In this document: piece after piece, positions 20,746 through 28,750 of the stretch | How the letters are laid out: each line of letters begins with the position of its first letter | How positions within the stretch are numbered: the stretch's first letter is position 1 | Source: Mesorhizobium sp. | GTDB lineage: Bacteria; Pseudomonadota; Alphaproteobacteria; Rhizobiales; Rhizobiaceae | Length of the DNA: 64,000 nt | Assembly: GCA_019635735.1 (NCBI GenBank) | Contig: JAHBYX010000001.1 | Coordinates: forward strand, 434,001 to 498,000 | Direction: 5' to 3' | The notes under the pieces: generated by a model | The model's input: the letters and a program-made list of their open reading frames with translations, nothing else | Databases searched by the model: none | What the model was told of the DNA's origin: nothing | Program-made: the position numbers and the translations under genes

Positions 20746-21350
20746 TGGCGGATCGTCCCAACGCCCCGCCCCGTGCCTGGCAACGCATGATCTCCGGCCG
20801 TCGGCTCGACCTCCTCGATCCGTCGCCGCTCGATGTCGAGATCACCGACATCGCCCACGGTCTCGCCCGCGTCGCGCGTTGGAACGGCCAGACCGCCGGC
20901 GACCATGCCTTCTCGGTCGGGCAGCATTCACTGCTGGTCGAGGACATCTTCCGCGCGATGCACCCGGACGCGTCGGCTACGCATCGGCTCGCCGCCCTGC
21001 TGCACGACGCGCCCGAATATGTCATCGGCGACATGATCTCGCCGTTCAAGGCGGTGGTCGGCGGCGGCTACAAGGACGTGGAAGCCAGGCTGCAGGCCGC
21101 CATCCACCTGCGCTTCGGCCTGCCGGCGAAGCTGTCGGAGAGCCTGAAGAAGGAGATCAAGCGCGCCGACCAAGTCGCCGCCTATTTCGAGGCGACGGAA
21201 CTGGCGGGCTTCTCGACAGCCGAGGCGGCCCAGTATTTCGGCCGGCCGCGCTGGATCTCCCCGGAAAAGCTCGATCTTGCGCCGAAGCCGGCAAAGGCGG
21301 TGGAGAAGGCGTTTCTCGCACGTTTCGCAGCAGTCGAGCGCAAAGTATAG
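20745..21350 (+). CDS. HD-domain nucleotide phosphohydrolase (YfbR-like)
   Basis: 201 residues. HD-type metal site: GDHAFSVGQHSLLVEDI (about 46-62) with the first His, LAALLHDAPEYVIGDMISPF (about 82-101) carrying the adjacent His-Asp and a Glu, and a later Asp in KRADQVAAYFEATE. This fits small HD hydrolases acting on nucleotides (YfbR/5'-deoxynucleotidase-like). It shares the TGATG junction with ygfZ and is probably cotranscribed. The 3' third of this gene is duplicated in a decayed copy at 22356-22555. Confidence 0.88.
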   Translation: MADRPNAPPRAWQRMISGRRLDLLDPSPLDVEITDIAHGLARVARWNGQTAGDHAFSVGQHSLLVEDIFRAMHPDASATHRLAALLHDAPEYVIGDMISPFKAVVGGGYKDVEARLQAAIHLRFGLPAKLSESLKKEIKRADQVAAYFEATELAGFSTAEAAQYFGRPRWISPEKLDLAPKPAKAVEKAFLARFAAVERKV

Positions 21351-21356
21351 CCAAGT

Positions 21357-22154
21357 TCAATCGACCAGAGAGCCGCAAGACAGATTGGCGATTGCGCCTG
21401 TCATCGCGCCGGCGCGATCAGACGCAACGAAGGCAGCATAGTCGGCGATCTCCTTGAGCTTCGGCGCGCGCCGAAGGAGCGCGATCGTCTCCGCGCGTCG
21501 CGTGAGCAGTTCTTCCCCGGTCATTCCCATGCCTTCCGCCATGCGGCCGAACATGGGCCCCGTATACGACGTTGCGAGCGCATCGGGCATGGCGTCCGGA
21601 CGAAGGCAGATCACGCGCACGCCGCTCGGCCCGAGTTCGCCCGCAAGGATGCGCGAAAAGGTCTCGATGGCGCCGCACGCGACACCGTAGCCGAGAAAGC
21701 CCGGCCCCGACATGCGCGCCCCCGGCGTCGAGATCGTCAGGATCACACCCGCGCCGCAGGAAACCATATGCTTCGCACTGGCCTTCGCGATCAGGAAATG
21801 CGCACGCATATAGGCACCCACGAGATCCTCGAAATCGGACAGTTCCAGATCGGCAAGCGGTATGCCTTGCGCATGCGGAATGCCGATCGCGTTGAGGACG
21901 ATGTCGATGCTGCCAGCCTCGGCGGCAACTGCGTCGGCGTGAGTTTGAACCGCCTCGGGATCGAGCGCGTCGACCACGGCGACATGGGCAGTACCGCCCG
22001 CCCTGCGGATATCCTCTGCGACCGTCTCGAGTTTCTTGAGTGTGCGGCCAGCCAGGAAGGCTCTGGCACCTTCGCTGGCGAACGCGCGCGCGACCGCGCC
22101 TCCGATTGCACCGCCTCCGCCGTGAATCACGGCATTCTTGCCTTCAAGCAACAT
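21357..22154 (-). CDS. Atypical short-chain dehydrogenase/reductase lacking the catalytic Lys
   Basis: 265 residues, Rossmann fold with the cofactor loop HGGGGAIGGAVARAFASEGA (about 11-30), and LNAIGIPHAQG at about 88-98. The active-site segment reads TISTPGARMSGPGFLGYGVA then CGAIETFSR, so the usual YxxxK is YxxxC: the catalytic lysine is missing. The protein may bind NAD(P) without classic dehydrogenase chemistry or use a different base. Start ATG at 22154 has GGAGAG 7 bases upstream, preferred over in-frame ATGs at 22166, 22169 and 22229. A strong promoter with two palindromic operators lies upstream. It converges with the HD gene, separated by only 6 bases. Confidence 0.82.
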   Translation of the reverse strand: MLLEGKNAVIHGGGGAIGGAVARAFASEGARAFLAGRTLKKLETVAEDIRRAGGTAHVAVVDALDPEAVQTHADAVAAEAGSIDIVLNAIGIPHAQGIPLADLELSDFEDLVGAYMRAHFLIAKASAKHMVSCGAGVILTISTPGARMSGPGFLGYGVACGAIETFSRILAGELGPSGVRVICLRPDAMPDALATSYTGPMFGRMAEGMGMTGEELLTRRAETIALLRRAPKLKEIADYAAFVASDRAGAMTGAIANLSCGSLVD

Positions 22155-22227
22155 CAATCTCTCCATCATCTTGTCCTGGTCGAGCGATCGTTGCGCTTCA
22201 GCGGATCTATCCGCGTCGCCGTTACTC

Positions 22228-22277
22228 AACCATGTGGTTTAAGATCATGTCGCGACGAAATTGTCAACCAATCGGTT
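22228..22277 (-). promoter_or_regulatory. Sigma-70-type promoter flanked by two palindromic operators
   Basis: On the minus strand a TTGACA (-35, 22262-22267) is followed after 17 bases by TCTTAA (-10, 22239-22244). Two dyads of the form AACC-N4-GGTT lie at 22228-22239 and 22266-22277, 38 bases apart, both within a shared TCAACCnnnnGGTTTAA context. One overlaps the -35 and the other the -10, the arrangement expected for a dimeric repressor such as a TetR-family protein. The same region has a weak rightward promoter (TTGTCA, 17 bases, TAAAAC) facing the pseudogene. Confidence 0.65.
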
Positions 22278-22355
22278 TAATGATAAAACTATGCGCACGT
22301 TGCGCCCCGGTAGGCGGCTGCGATGCAATTTTGGCAGCTGGGTAAAGGACGCGAC

Positions 22356-22555
22356 GCTGTCGGAGAGCCTGAGGAAGGAGCGCGCCGACCAGGTCGCCAC
22401 GTATTTCGAGGCGACGGGAACCGGCGGGCTCCTTCACAGCCGAGGCGGCCCGGTATTTCGGTCGGCCGCGCTGGATTTCCCCGGAAAAGCTCGATTTGGA
22501 GCCGAAGCCGGCGAATGTGGCGAAGAAGGCATACACAACCGATTTGCGGCGATAG
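22356..22555 (+). pseudogene. Decayed duplicate of the 3' end of the HD hydrolase gene
   Basis: The stretch from GCTGTCGGAGAGCCTG at 22356 closely matches the intact gene from 21131 to its end at DNA level. The translation LSESLRKERADQVATYFEAT in one frame continues after a frameshift as SFTAEAARYFGRPRWISPEK, then LDLEPKPANVAKKAY, ending at a TAG at 22553-22555. A 6-base deletion relative to the intact copy and at least one frame change make it non-functional. Only the last third is present, without start codon or HD metal site. The two copies flank the SDR gene as direct repeats. Confidence 0.85.
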
Positions 22556-22598
22556 ACGAAGCTGGAAGCTGACTCAGCCCGTTTGCCGCTCGCTTTGC

Positions 22599-24434
22599 CT
22601 ATTGCCGGAGAAACTCGCGCACCGGGGATTGCGTCCCGTCGACATAGGTGACCTGAACCGCCATCGAAGTCACGTCCTTGGTGACCTTGAAGTAGGGCAG
22701 CACACCGTCCGGCAGCGCATAGGGATCCTTTTCGTTGCATGGCGGCATATCGAGCGTCTTGTCGAGGGAAGCTCCGTTCAGGCTGTAGCGCACCTCCTTG
22801 ACCGCGCAGCGGTAGGACAGGATGTGCGTGTAGTAGACCAGGCCGGTATTGCCGCTGGCGTCAAAGGCGACCCACGAGGTCCAGAACTGGTCGAGGATTT
22901 GCTTGTTGGCTTGTTGCAGCGCGCCCGTCGGGTCGAATGGCAGGTCGAACGGCCCCGCGAGATTGCCGCGAGGATCGACATAGCGGATCGAGATCACCGT
23001 CGGTTCGTTGACGGTCGGAATCTGAAAGGACGGGTTCGGCATTGGCTTGCCCGTGCGCTGGTCGATGCTCGCCATCAGACCGGTGTCGACATAGGACCCG
23101 TCATTGCCCATCCGCCATGAGATCGCGGTCGCGGCTTCCGGCAGCGAGACGGAGATGATCCAGCCCTCGTTGGAGCGCGTCGGAATGAGCGTCGGCGCAA
23201 AGCTCGCCGGATCGAGAGCATTGCCCAGCGCCGCCAGCCTGCGCCTGGAATCGTCGAGCCAGACCGCGAGTTCGGCGTGGTCGACGAAGAATCTCACGAG
23301 GCCGCCATCCTTCTCGTAGCCCAGGAATGTCTGCAACGCCTCGCCTTCCGCGCGCTTGTCGGCCAGCGACTGGGTGCCGAGGCGGTCCAGCGAATGTTCC
23401 TTCGACAGGAAATAGTATCCGGGTGCATAGGCGGGATTGGCGGCGATAAAGGCGTTCAGCCGCTCGATACGCTGGGCATCGTCGAACTGGAGGGCGTGAA
23501 CCAGCTTGACCGCTGGCGACTTGCCCCGGCCGGCCAGTTCCCCGAAGACTTCGCGCGCGCCGGCGCGTCCGTCCTGCACCCTGAGCAGGGTCGCAAAACG
23601 CTGGTACGGGTCAATCGCGTCGACGTCGAAATTGGCGAAGGCGAGATAGCTGCGCCGAGCATTGACCATGTCGCCGCCGAGTTCCTGAACGCGCGCGTTG
23701 TGGTAGAATTCATCGGGCCGCTTGGGTTCGGCGATGGTGCTCCCCTGTGCGGCCAGCGCCGCGAAGCCCTTGGCGATCGCGTCGACAGACACTGCGATCT
23801 GCTCGGTCGACTTCTGCAATTCGGCGACCTGCTTCGCCTGAGCGTCCTGCTTGGCCGCGATCTCATCCGTCGACTGCCTTACCTCGCCAATCTGCTCTGT
23901 CTGCGCGTCCTGCTTCGTGGCGATCTGATCGGTCGACTGCTTGACGCCTTCGACGGCTGTCTGCGTCTCGGTCACGGTCTGCTGCGTCTCGGTCACGGTC
24001 TGCTGCGTCTCGGCCACCGTCTTCTGGGTTTCGGTCACCGTCTGCTCGATCTTCTCGACCCTCGCGGCGACGATGCCCATCGATTGCTGCAACTCGGCGA
24101 CAGCGGGAATGAGCGAGGCGATCACGCCATTGTCGGCAGACCTGTTCTGCTGCAAGGCGAAGATGCCGCCCGCGATCGCCGCGGTGGTGGTCGCAAACAC
24201 CAGCGCGGGCATGGCCCTTGCCGCAAGAACGAGCCGGAAAACGATGGCTGACGCGATGATCGCCGCCGCGACCGCCGCGACCATTGCGATATACGCGGCG
24301 AACGGCGCAAGCGGGTTGAGGATGTCGGAGACGATACCGGCGACGAAACCGAGACTTGCCGCCCAGCGGCCTGTGCGCGCAAGTGAGGCGCGCAGGAGAC
24401 CCACCCCGCCGAGTGCATTCGAGATATCCGACAT
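22599..24434 (-). CDS. Membrane protein with long heptad-repeat coiled coil, unknown
   Basis: 611 residues. Three or so N-terminal transmembrane segments (about 30-110), then a coiled coil made of seven-residue units (TVTETQQ, TVAETQQ, TVTETQT at about 130-165) and two copies of a roughly 21-residue unit (QSTDQIATKQDAQTEQIGE, QSTDEIAAKQDAQAKQVAE). After that comes a globular region: a helical, TPR-like part (RRSYLAFANFDVDAIDPYQR, LNAFIAANPAYAPGYYFLS) and a beta-rich C-terminal part ending TYVDGTQSPVREFLRQ. The layout suggests a surface or periplasmic sensor/scaffold. No family recognised. Confidence 0.82.
   Translation of the reverse strand: MSDISNALGGVGLLRASLARTGRWAASLGFVAGIVSDILNPLAPFAAYIAMVAAVAAAIIASAIVFRLVLAARAMPALVFATTTAAIAGGIFALQQNRSADNGVIASLIPAVAELQQSMGIVAARVEKIEQTVTETQKTVAETQQTVTETQQTVTETQTAVEGVKQSTDQIATKQDAQTEQIGEVRQSTDEIAAKQDAQAKQVAELQKSTEQIAVSVDAIAKGFAALAAQGSTIAEPKRPDEFYHNARVQELGGDMVNARRSYLAFANFDVDAIDPYQRFATLLRVQDGRAGAREVFGELAGRGKSPAVKLVHALQFDDAQRIERLNAFIAANPAYAPGYYFLSKEHSLDRLGTQSLADKRAEGEALQTFLGYEKDGGLVRFFVDHAELAVWLDDSRRRLAALGNALDPASFAPTLIPTRSNEGWIISVSLPEAATAISWRMGNDGSYVDTGLMASIDQRTGKPMPNPSFQIPTVNEPTVISIRYVDPRGNLAGPFDLPFDPTGALQQANKQILDQFWTSWVAFDASGNTGLVYYTHILSYRCAVKEVRYSLNGASLDKTLDMPPCNEKDPYALPDGVLPYFKVTKDVTSMAVQVTYVDGTQSPVREFLRQ
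23955..24048 (-). repeat. 21-base tandem repeat encoding coiled-coil heptads
   Basis: About four consecutive 21-base units of the type GTCTGCTGCGTCTCGGTCACG (plus-strand view), the middle ones nearly identical, each encoding one heptad TVTETQQ. Being in frame, copy number could vary by slippage without breaking the gene and would change the length of the coiled coil. Confidence 0.8.
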
Positions 24435-24532
24435 GTGCTCCCCCGAACCCGTTGCCGTATATTACCCTATCGGAAGGGCTACGAGAACGTGGCTATTGCC
24501 GCTTGTTCAGAGGCCAGTGACCTTCTTTACCC

Positions 24533-25996
24533 TCAGCGCCCGTTGCGCTCCAGGCGGTCCAGGAACCATTGGGTGAGCTTCACCCAGACCTCGTCCTTCT
24601 CGCCGGAATCCTCGTAGCCATGATCGAGGTCGGGATTGTCGTTGACCTCGATGACGAAGACGCCGTCTGGGGTTTCCTTCAGGTCGACGCCGTAGAGGCC
24701 GTCGCCGATGCAGCGCGCGGCCTTGACCGCCGTGTCGATGACGATCTTCGGCGTCTCCTTGAGCGTGAAGGCCTTGACGCCGCCCTGATCCGGCTTGCCC
24801 TCACGGTCGTGGTTGACGATCTGCCAGTGCTTCTTGGCCATCAGATACTGCACGGCAAACAGCGGCTCGCCACCGAGCACGCCGACGCGCCAGTCGAACT
24901 GGGTGGGGATGTATTTCTGCGCGATGATCAGGTCGGAATCCTCCAGCCACGCGGTGGCGAGCGCCTTCAGTTCGGCGAAGGTCGATGCCTTCTTCACCCC
25001 GCGCGAAAAGGCGCTGTCGGGGATTTTCAGCACGAGAGGGAAGCCGAGCGCCTGTGCTGCCGGCTCGAGATCGGCGATGCCGGCAATCGTCACGGTCGGC
25101 GGAACCGGCACCTTGTTGAAGGTCATCAGCTCGTTCAGATAGACCTTGTTGGTGCATCGGATCATCGACAGCGGGTCGTCGATGACCGGCATGCCCTCCT
25201 GCTGGGCGCGGCGGGCGAAGCGGTAGGTGTGGTTCGAGATCGACGTTGTCTCGCGGATGAAGAGCGCGTCGTAGTTGGCGAGCTTCGACAGGTCCTTCCT
25301 GGTGATCGGCTCGACCTCCACCCCCATCTTCTCGGCGATCCTGGCCCAGTATTTGAGGGAGGAGATCGAGGACGGGGAGAGCTCTTCCTGAGGATTGATC
25401 AGCGTGGCGAAGGTGTAGCGCGCGGGGGTCCGCTCCTTGCTGTCGCGCCATTCGCGACCGGTGTAGCGCTCAAGGCAGGCGAGGAAGGTCTTTTCCTCCT
25501 CGTCGGTCATACGGGCGAGCGGCAGGAAGCCGATCTTGCGGATCGAGGCCCATTCGCCGCCATCCCTGACCGATACTTCGAGCGCAGGCGCCCGGAACCA
25601 GTCGAAGAGCAGCTTGGCGAACTTGTCCCAAGCCTTCGAGGGGCCGATGCCGAAGAAGACGGCGACACGGGAGGGGAACTCGCCGCCGATCTCCTTGCGA
25701 CAACGGTTGAGCGCCACCTCGAGCTCGGGCAGCGCGTGCTCGTAGAGCTTCTTCTCGGACAAGTCGATCATGGTCTCGACCGTCGGAATCACCTTGTGCC
25801 CGCGTGATCCTGCCAGCAGCGAGGCGTAGTAGCCGCGGCTCTGGTAGCCGACATTGTTGGACAGGTTGATGACCTTCGGCCGCACCCCGCGGAACAGCGA
25901 GGGATGGGTGAGGTAATCACGGGTCGTAATGATCTTGTGCGGCGTGGCGTAGGGATCGATGTCGCTCTGCCGGCCGGTCAGGATAACCCAGGTCAT
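24533..25996 (-). CDS. RimK-like ATP-grasp ligase with N-terminal RLAN domain
   Basis: 487 residues. The N-terminal half (about 1-200) matches the RimK-like ATP-grasp N-terminal (RLAN) type, including NLSNNVGYQSRGYYASLLA. The C-terminal half is an ATP-grasp ligase: FIRETTSISNHTYRFARRAQ, FPLVLKIPDSAFSRGVKKAS (glycine-poor loop with ATP-binding Lys), DLIIAQKYIPTQFDWRVGVL, and the Mg-binding end FVIEVNDNPDLDHGYEDSG. Such enzymes form amide bonds, typically adding amino acids to a peptide or protein carboxylate. It directly follows the GNAT/C39 gene with no gap (its ATG at 25996 is adjacent to the previous stop), so the pair is translationally coupled. Target unknown. Confidence 0.92.
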   Translation of the reverse strand: MTWVILTGRQSDIDPYATPHKIITTRDYLTHPSLFRGVRPKVINLSNNVGYQSRGYYASLLAGSRGHKVIPTVETMIDLSEKKLYEHALPELEVALNRCRKEIGGEFPSRVAVFFGIGPSKAWDKFAKLLFDWFRAPALEVSVRDGGEWASIRKIGFLPLARMTDEEEKTFLACLERYTGREWRDSKERTPARYTFATLINPQEELSPSSISSLKYWARIAEKMGVEVEPITRKDLSKLANYDALFIRETTSISNHTYRFARRAQQEGMPVIDDPLSMIRCTNKVYLNELMTFNKVPVPPTVTIAGIADLEPAAQALGFPLVLKIPDSAFSRGVKKASTFAELKALATAWLEDSDLIIAQKYIPTQFDWRVGVLGGEPLFAVQYLMAKKHWQIVNHDREGKPDQGGVKAFTLKETPKIVIDTAVKAARCIGDGLYGVDLKETPDGVFVIEVNDNPDLDHGYEDSGEKDEVWVKLTQWFLDRLERNGR

Positions 25997-27091
25997 CTAT
26001 CTTTTTCCGAGAATGACTGCGGCGCGCAGCTTCTTGCCGAACTGCGCCATTCGCATGAAGACGTCGTAGGGGATCGGGATATTGGCGGCGTCCGCCGTCG
26101 TTTCGGCGTGGGCGCCCTCGATCCACGGGTCGTGGATGACGATGTGCTCGCCGTCGTCGCCGATCGCCAGCACCCAGTGCGGCACCTTCTTGCCAAACAT
26201 GACGAACCCGCTGATTAGCACCACGGCCAGCTTTCCCTGCGCGATCGCCTCGCGGATGTCGTCCAGCGTGAAGGAACGCGTCGCGACGGGAATGCCGTAA
26301 TCCTCTGACCGGTTCCTGAAATCGACCTGGGCGAGTTCCATGACGCGTTTCTTCTCGGCGCTGCGCACAGATTGCAGGAACAGGGCGCCATAGAACGACA
26401 CGATGATCTCCGCCGACAGGCCGTTCTCGTGCGCGGCGACGGCGAGGCCGAAGGGCTCGCAGCCGCCGGGGCCGGACATCATGAATACGGTGGTCGCCTC
26501 GCGCCACAGGCGCACTTCCATGACCGGGGACGGGGTGAAGCCCGGGAGGAAATGCGCCATCGCCATCATCAGGCACGACGGCCCGCAGGTGAAATCGGCG
26601 GTCTGCTCGTAGAACGGCACAGTCGTCGCGAACGCTGCGCTGCCGCGCAGCACTTTCTCGTAGCGCAGCGCCGGCGCGTGGTCTTCGTAGTAGTCCGGCT
26701 CCATGCCGATGCGCCGGTATCCGCCCTTCTCGTAGATGCGGATGGCGCGGGCATTGTCGTCCCTTACCTCGAGGCGGAGGATCAGCCGGTCATGGTCGTA
26801 GGCGATCTTTTCAGCAGCGTCGAGCAGCAGGCGACCGACGCCCGACCCTCCGCTCTCCGTGGCGACTGCTATGGAATACAGGCGCGCGACGCCGCTGCCC
26901 ATCCGAAACAGGACCATGCAATAACCAACAATCTGGCCGTCGATTTCGGCGACCAGCGTCTCGGCGGTCTCGCGCTCGATCAACTGGCGGAACGAACGGC
27001 GGGAGATGCGATCGGTCGGGAAAACGGCGTTCTCGATCCGCACGAGCGCGTCGATGTCTGAAGCGCGGGCCGGGCGTATTGCGGCGGGCAT
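25997..27091 (-). CDS. GNAT acetyltransferase fused to a C39-like peptidase
   Basis: 364 residues, two domains. Residues 1-150: GNAT fold with the acetyl-CoA loop RLYSIAVATESGGSGVGRLL (about 70-89) and MVLFRMGSGVARLYS before it. Residues about 158-364: papain-like C39 peptidase with catalytic Cys in ADFTCGPSCLMMAMAHF (about 166-182), His in HWVLAIGDDGEHIV and Asp in IVIHDPWIEGA. C39 peptidases usually cut after double-glycine leaders, but here the domain is not attached to an ABC transporter. Fused to an acetyltransferase and coupled to an ATP-grasp ligase, it likely belongs to a peptide-modifying system. The start has GAGG 14 bases upstream, an unusually long spacing. Confidence 0.92.
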   Translation of the reverse strand: MPAAIRPARASDIDALVRIENAVFPTDRISRRSFRQLIERETAETLVAEIDGQIVGYCMVLFRMGSGVARLYSIAVATESGGSGVGRLLLDAAEKIAYDHDRLILRLEVRDDNARAIRIYEKGGYRRIGMEPDYYEDHAPALRYEKVLRGSAAFATTVPFYEQTADFTCGPSCLMMAMAHFLPGFTPSPVMEVRLWREATTVFMMSGPGGCEPFGLAVAAHENGLSAEIIVSFYGALFLQSVRSAEKKRVMELAQVDFRNRSEDYGIPVATRSFTLDDIREAIAQGKLAVVLISGFVMFGKKVPHWVLAIGDDGEHIVIHDPWIEGAHAETTADAANIPIPYDVFMRMAQFGKKLRAAVILGKR

Positions 27092-27218
27092 GCGGGGAGG
27101 AATACCTCAACTGCCAGAGGGCATCGGAGCGTTGTGAGACGCCAGCGCGGCCCCGTCAATGGAAGGCGCTTTCGCGCCGCGATTCCGGCCGAATTGTGAC
27201 AGGCGCCACCGCGGCTCG

Positions 27219-28007
27219 CTAGCTCTTGGCGGCGCCGGGAAGCAACTGCCGGTAAGCCGCGCGCGCCACCGCCTCCATCGTGGCTTCGGGCACCGCGCCG
27301 GCGATCGCGTAACCGAAGCCACCGTCCAGCCAGTAGAAGGCACGTGCATCCGCATTCTCGAACAGACGGAAGCCGGTCTCGTCGGAACCGGCGGTCTGCG
27401 TCACATAAAGCGAGATGCGGTTGCCCGAATAATCCTGGTACATGAACTGGGCGGCGACCTTCTCGCCTGACGGTAAGAGGCGACCACCGACGAGACTGAA
27501 TCCCTCGGGCGTGAGATCTGGGGCCTGGAGTGTGGTTCCGACCCGCTTCGACAGCCAGCCGATGAGGTGGTCCTTCTGGTCGGCACCAACCTCTACCACA
27601 TGCAGTTTCTCGGCCGAGTAGATGCGGTGTGCCGCGACCGCGCGCTCGGCGACCGGATCAGAGGCGCGCGCAATTCCCGCCGGACCACCGGTCACGCCGA
27701 CCGCATATCCGCCGGCCGCAGCCGCGACGATGAGGCCGGCCGCGATCGCGCCCCGCCACCAGCTGCTCATGCCCAACAGATCGGACCCGTTTCCCAGTAT
27801 CGCCTCGGTGAGTTTGCCCGGCACCGCCTCATAGGCGACGGGGCCGAGCGCGGACTGCAGGCGCTGGCGGTCGGCATCGAAGCGCGCCGCCTTGATCTTC
27901 ATGTCCGGATTGGCCTCCAGCCAGGCGCCGAAATCGTTCAGGCGCTCGGCCGGCAGTTCGCCGTCCAGCGCAAGATGAATGTCGCGTTCCGTGAATTCCG
28001 CCGTCAT
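27219..28007 (-). CDS. Anti-sigma factor (transmembrane)
   Basis: 262 residues. N-terminal cytoplasmic anti-sigma part (TERDIHLALDGELPAERLND, about 5-24) without the zinc-finger HxxxCxxC motif, a transmembrane helix at about 84-107 (WWRGAIAAGLIVAAAAGGYA), and a periplasmic domain containing RLLPSGEKVAAQFMYQDYSG and FRLFENADARAFYWLDGGFG. This order is typical of membrane anti-sigma factors of the RsiW/ChrR-like broad group in alphaproteobacteria. The ATG at 28007 overlaps the sigma gene stop by four bases (ATGA), so synthesis of the two is coupled. Probably releases the sigma factor on envelope or oxidative stress; the signal is unknown. Confidence 0.9.
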   Translation of the reverse strand: MTAEFTERDIHLALDGELPAERLNDFGAWLEANPDMKIKAARFDADRQRLQSALGPVAYEAVPGKLTEAILGNGSDLLGMSSWWRGAIAAGLIVAAAAGGYAVGVTGGPAGIARASDPVAERAVAAHRIYSAEKLHVVEVGADQKDHLIGWLSKRVGTTLQAPDLTPEGFSLVGGRLLPSGEKVAAQFMYQDYSGNRISLYVTQTAGSDETGFRLFENADARAFYWLDGGFGYAIAGAVPEATMEAVARAAYRQLLPGAAKS

Positions 28008-28522
28008 CGCTCGACCACCCGTATCGTCCGCCGGCGCGAGGCATCCTCCAGTTCCTTGCGCAACTCCTCCCGTCCTCTCGCTATGCGCGACATGACCGTG
28101 CCGGCCGGGATGCCGAGAACTGTCGCTGCCTCGGCATAGGTCAACCCCTCCACGGCGACGAGAACCAGGGCCGAGCGCCGGTCGGGCGCGATGGCCTGCA
28201 GCGCCTGCAGCACCTCGCGGGCCGCGATGTTGTTCAGTTGCGAGGGTTCCGTCACCAAGGCTGATCCGCCCGTTTCCTCGTAGCTGACGGAAACGCCCCG
28301 GCGCTTCACCCTGCGCAACTGGTCGACGAAGAGGTTGTGCATGATCGTGAAGAGCCACCGGCGCGGGTTGTCGCCGCTCTGCCAACCCTCCATCCGCGTC
28401 AAGGCCTTCTCGATGCAGTCCTGCACCAGATCGTCAGCCACATCGCGATCGCGCACCAGCGCGCGCGCATAGCGGCGCAGGCGCGGCAGCTCTGCAAGAA
28501 TGGCACCCCGCTTTTCGTCCAT
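28004..28522 (-). CDS. ECF RNA polymerase sigma factor
   Basis: 172 residues, only region 2 and region 4. Region 2: RRYARALVRDRDVADDLVQD and NPRRWLFTIMHNLFVDQLRR. Region 4: LVLVAVEGLTYAEAATVLG then IPAGTVMSRIARGREELRKE, with the helix-turn-helix. The ATG at 28522 (AGGAC upstream) is chosen because earlier in-frame sequence is Arg/Pro-rich and lacks region 1-like features. Followed by its membrane anti-sigma factor with ATGA overlap. A plausible self-controlled promoter lies upstream at 28634-28658. Confidence 0.94.
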   Translation of the reverse strand: MDEKRGAILAELPRLRRYARALVRDRDVADDLVQDCIEKALTRMEGWQSGDNPRRWLFTIMHNLFVDQLRRVKRRGVSVSYEETGGSALVTEPSQLNNIAAREVLQALQAIAPDRRSALVLVAVEGLTYAEAATVLGIPAGTVMSRIARGREELRKELEDASRRRTIRVVER

Positions 28523-28633
28523 GTCCTGTCCGGCGTCGGCGGCCGGCTGATTCCGGTTTCGCCTTCGCCCTTGATACGCCCGGCCGGCCGCGAGACAAAG
28601 TGATTGCACGCGAAACGGCCTGCTGAGGATACT

Positions 28634-28658
28634 AACGCGGGGGACGGGCATCTATTCC
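28634..28658 (-). promoter_or_regulatory. Candidate ECF-type promoter (GGAAT-N16-CGTT)
   Basis: On the minus strand, GGAAT (28654-28658) followed by 16 bases and CGTT (28634-28637) resembles ECF consensus (GGAA(C/T) -35, CGTT -10). It lies about 110 bases upstream of the sigma gene, the position for autoregulation. Single occurrence, recognised by eye only. Confidence 0.5.
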
Positions 28659-28728
28659 CGGATCCAGACCGATCAACGAAATTGAACGAAGGCTCTCCGC
28701 AACTGATTGGACGTAGCCGTCCGTTCAG

Positions 28729-28750
28729 CTATTGTGCATATACACAATAG
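28729..28750 (+). promoter_or_regulatory. Perfect palindromic operator CTATTGTG-N6-CACAATAG
   Basis: Two 8-bp arms (28729-28736 and 28743-28750) with a 6-base centre CATATA, located 20 bases upstream of the GTG start of the MFS gene. The shape and AT-rich centre fit a dimeric repressor site of the GntR/FadR kind. No regulator gene is adjacent. Confidence 0.7.

Noticed and set aside
23955..24048. Regular repeats that could suggest a CRISPR array
   Set aside because: Units are contiguous 21-mers in frame without spacers and encode coiled-coil heptads.
23277..24251. Long plus-strand open frame (about 324 residues) opposite the coiled-coil protein gene
   Set aside because: It is the reverse-complement shadow of the 21-base repeats and heptads; Leu/Arg/Gly-rich, without a ribosome binding site or domain.
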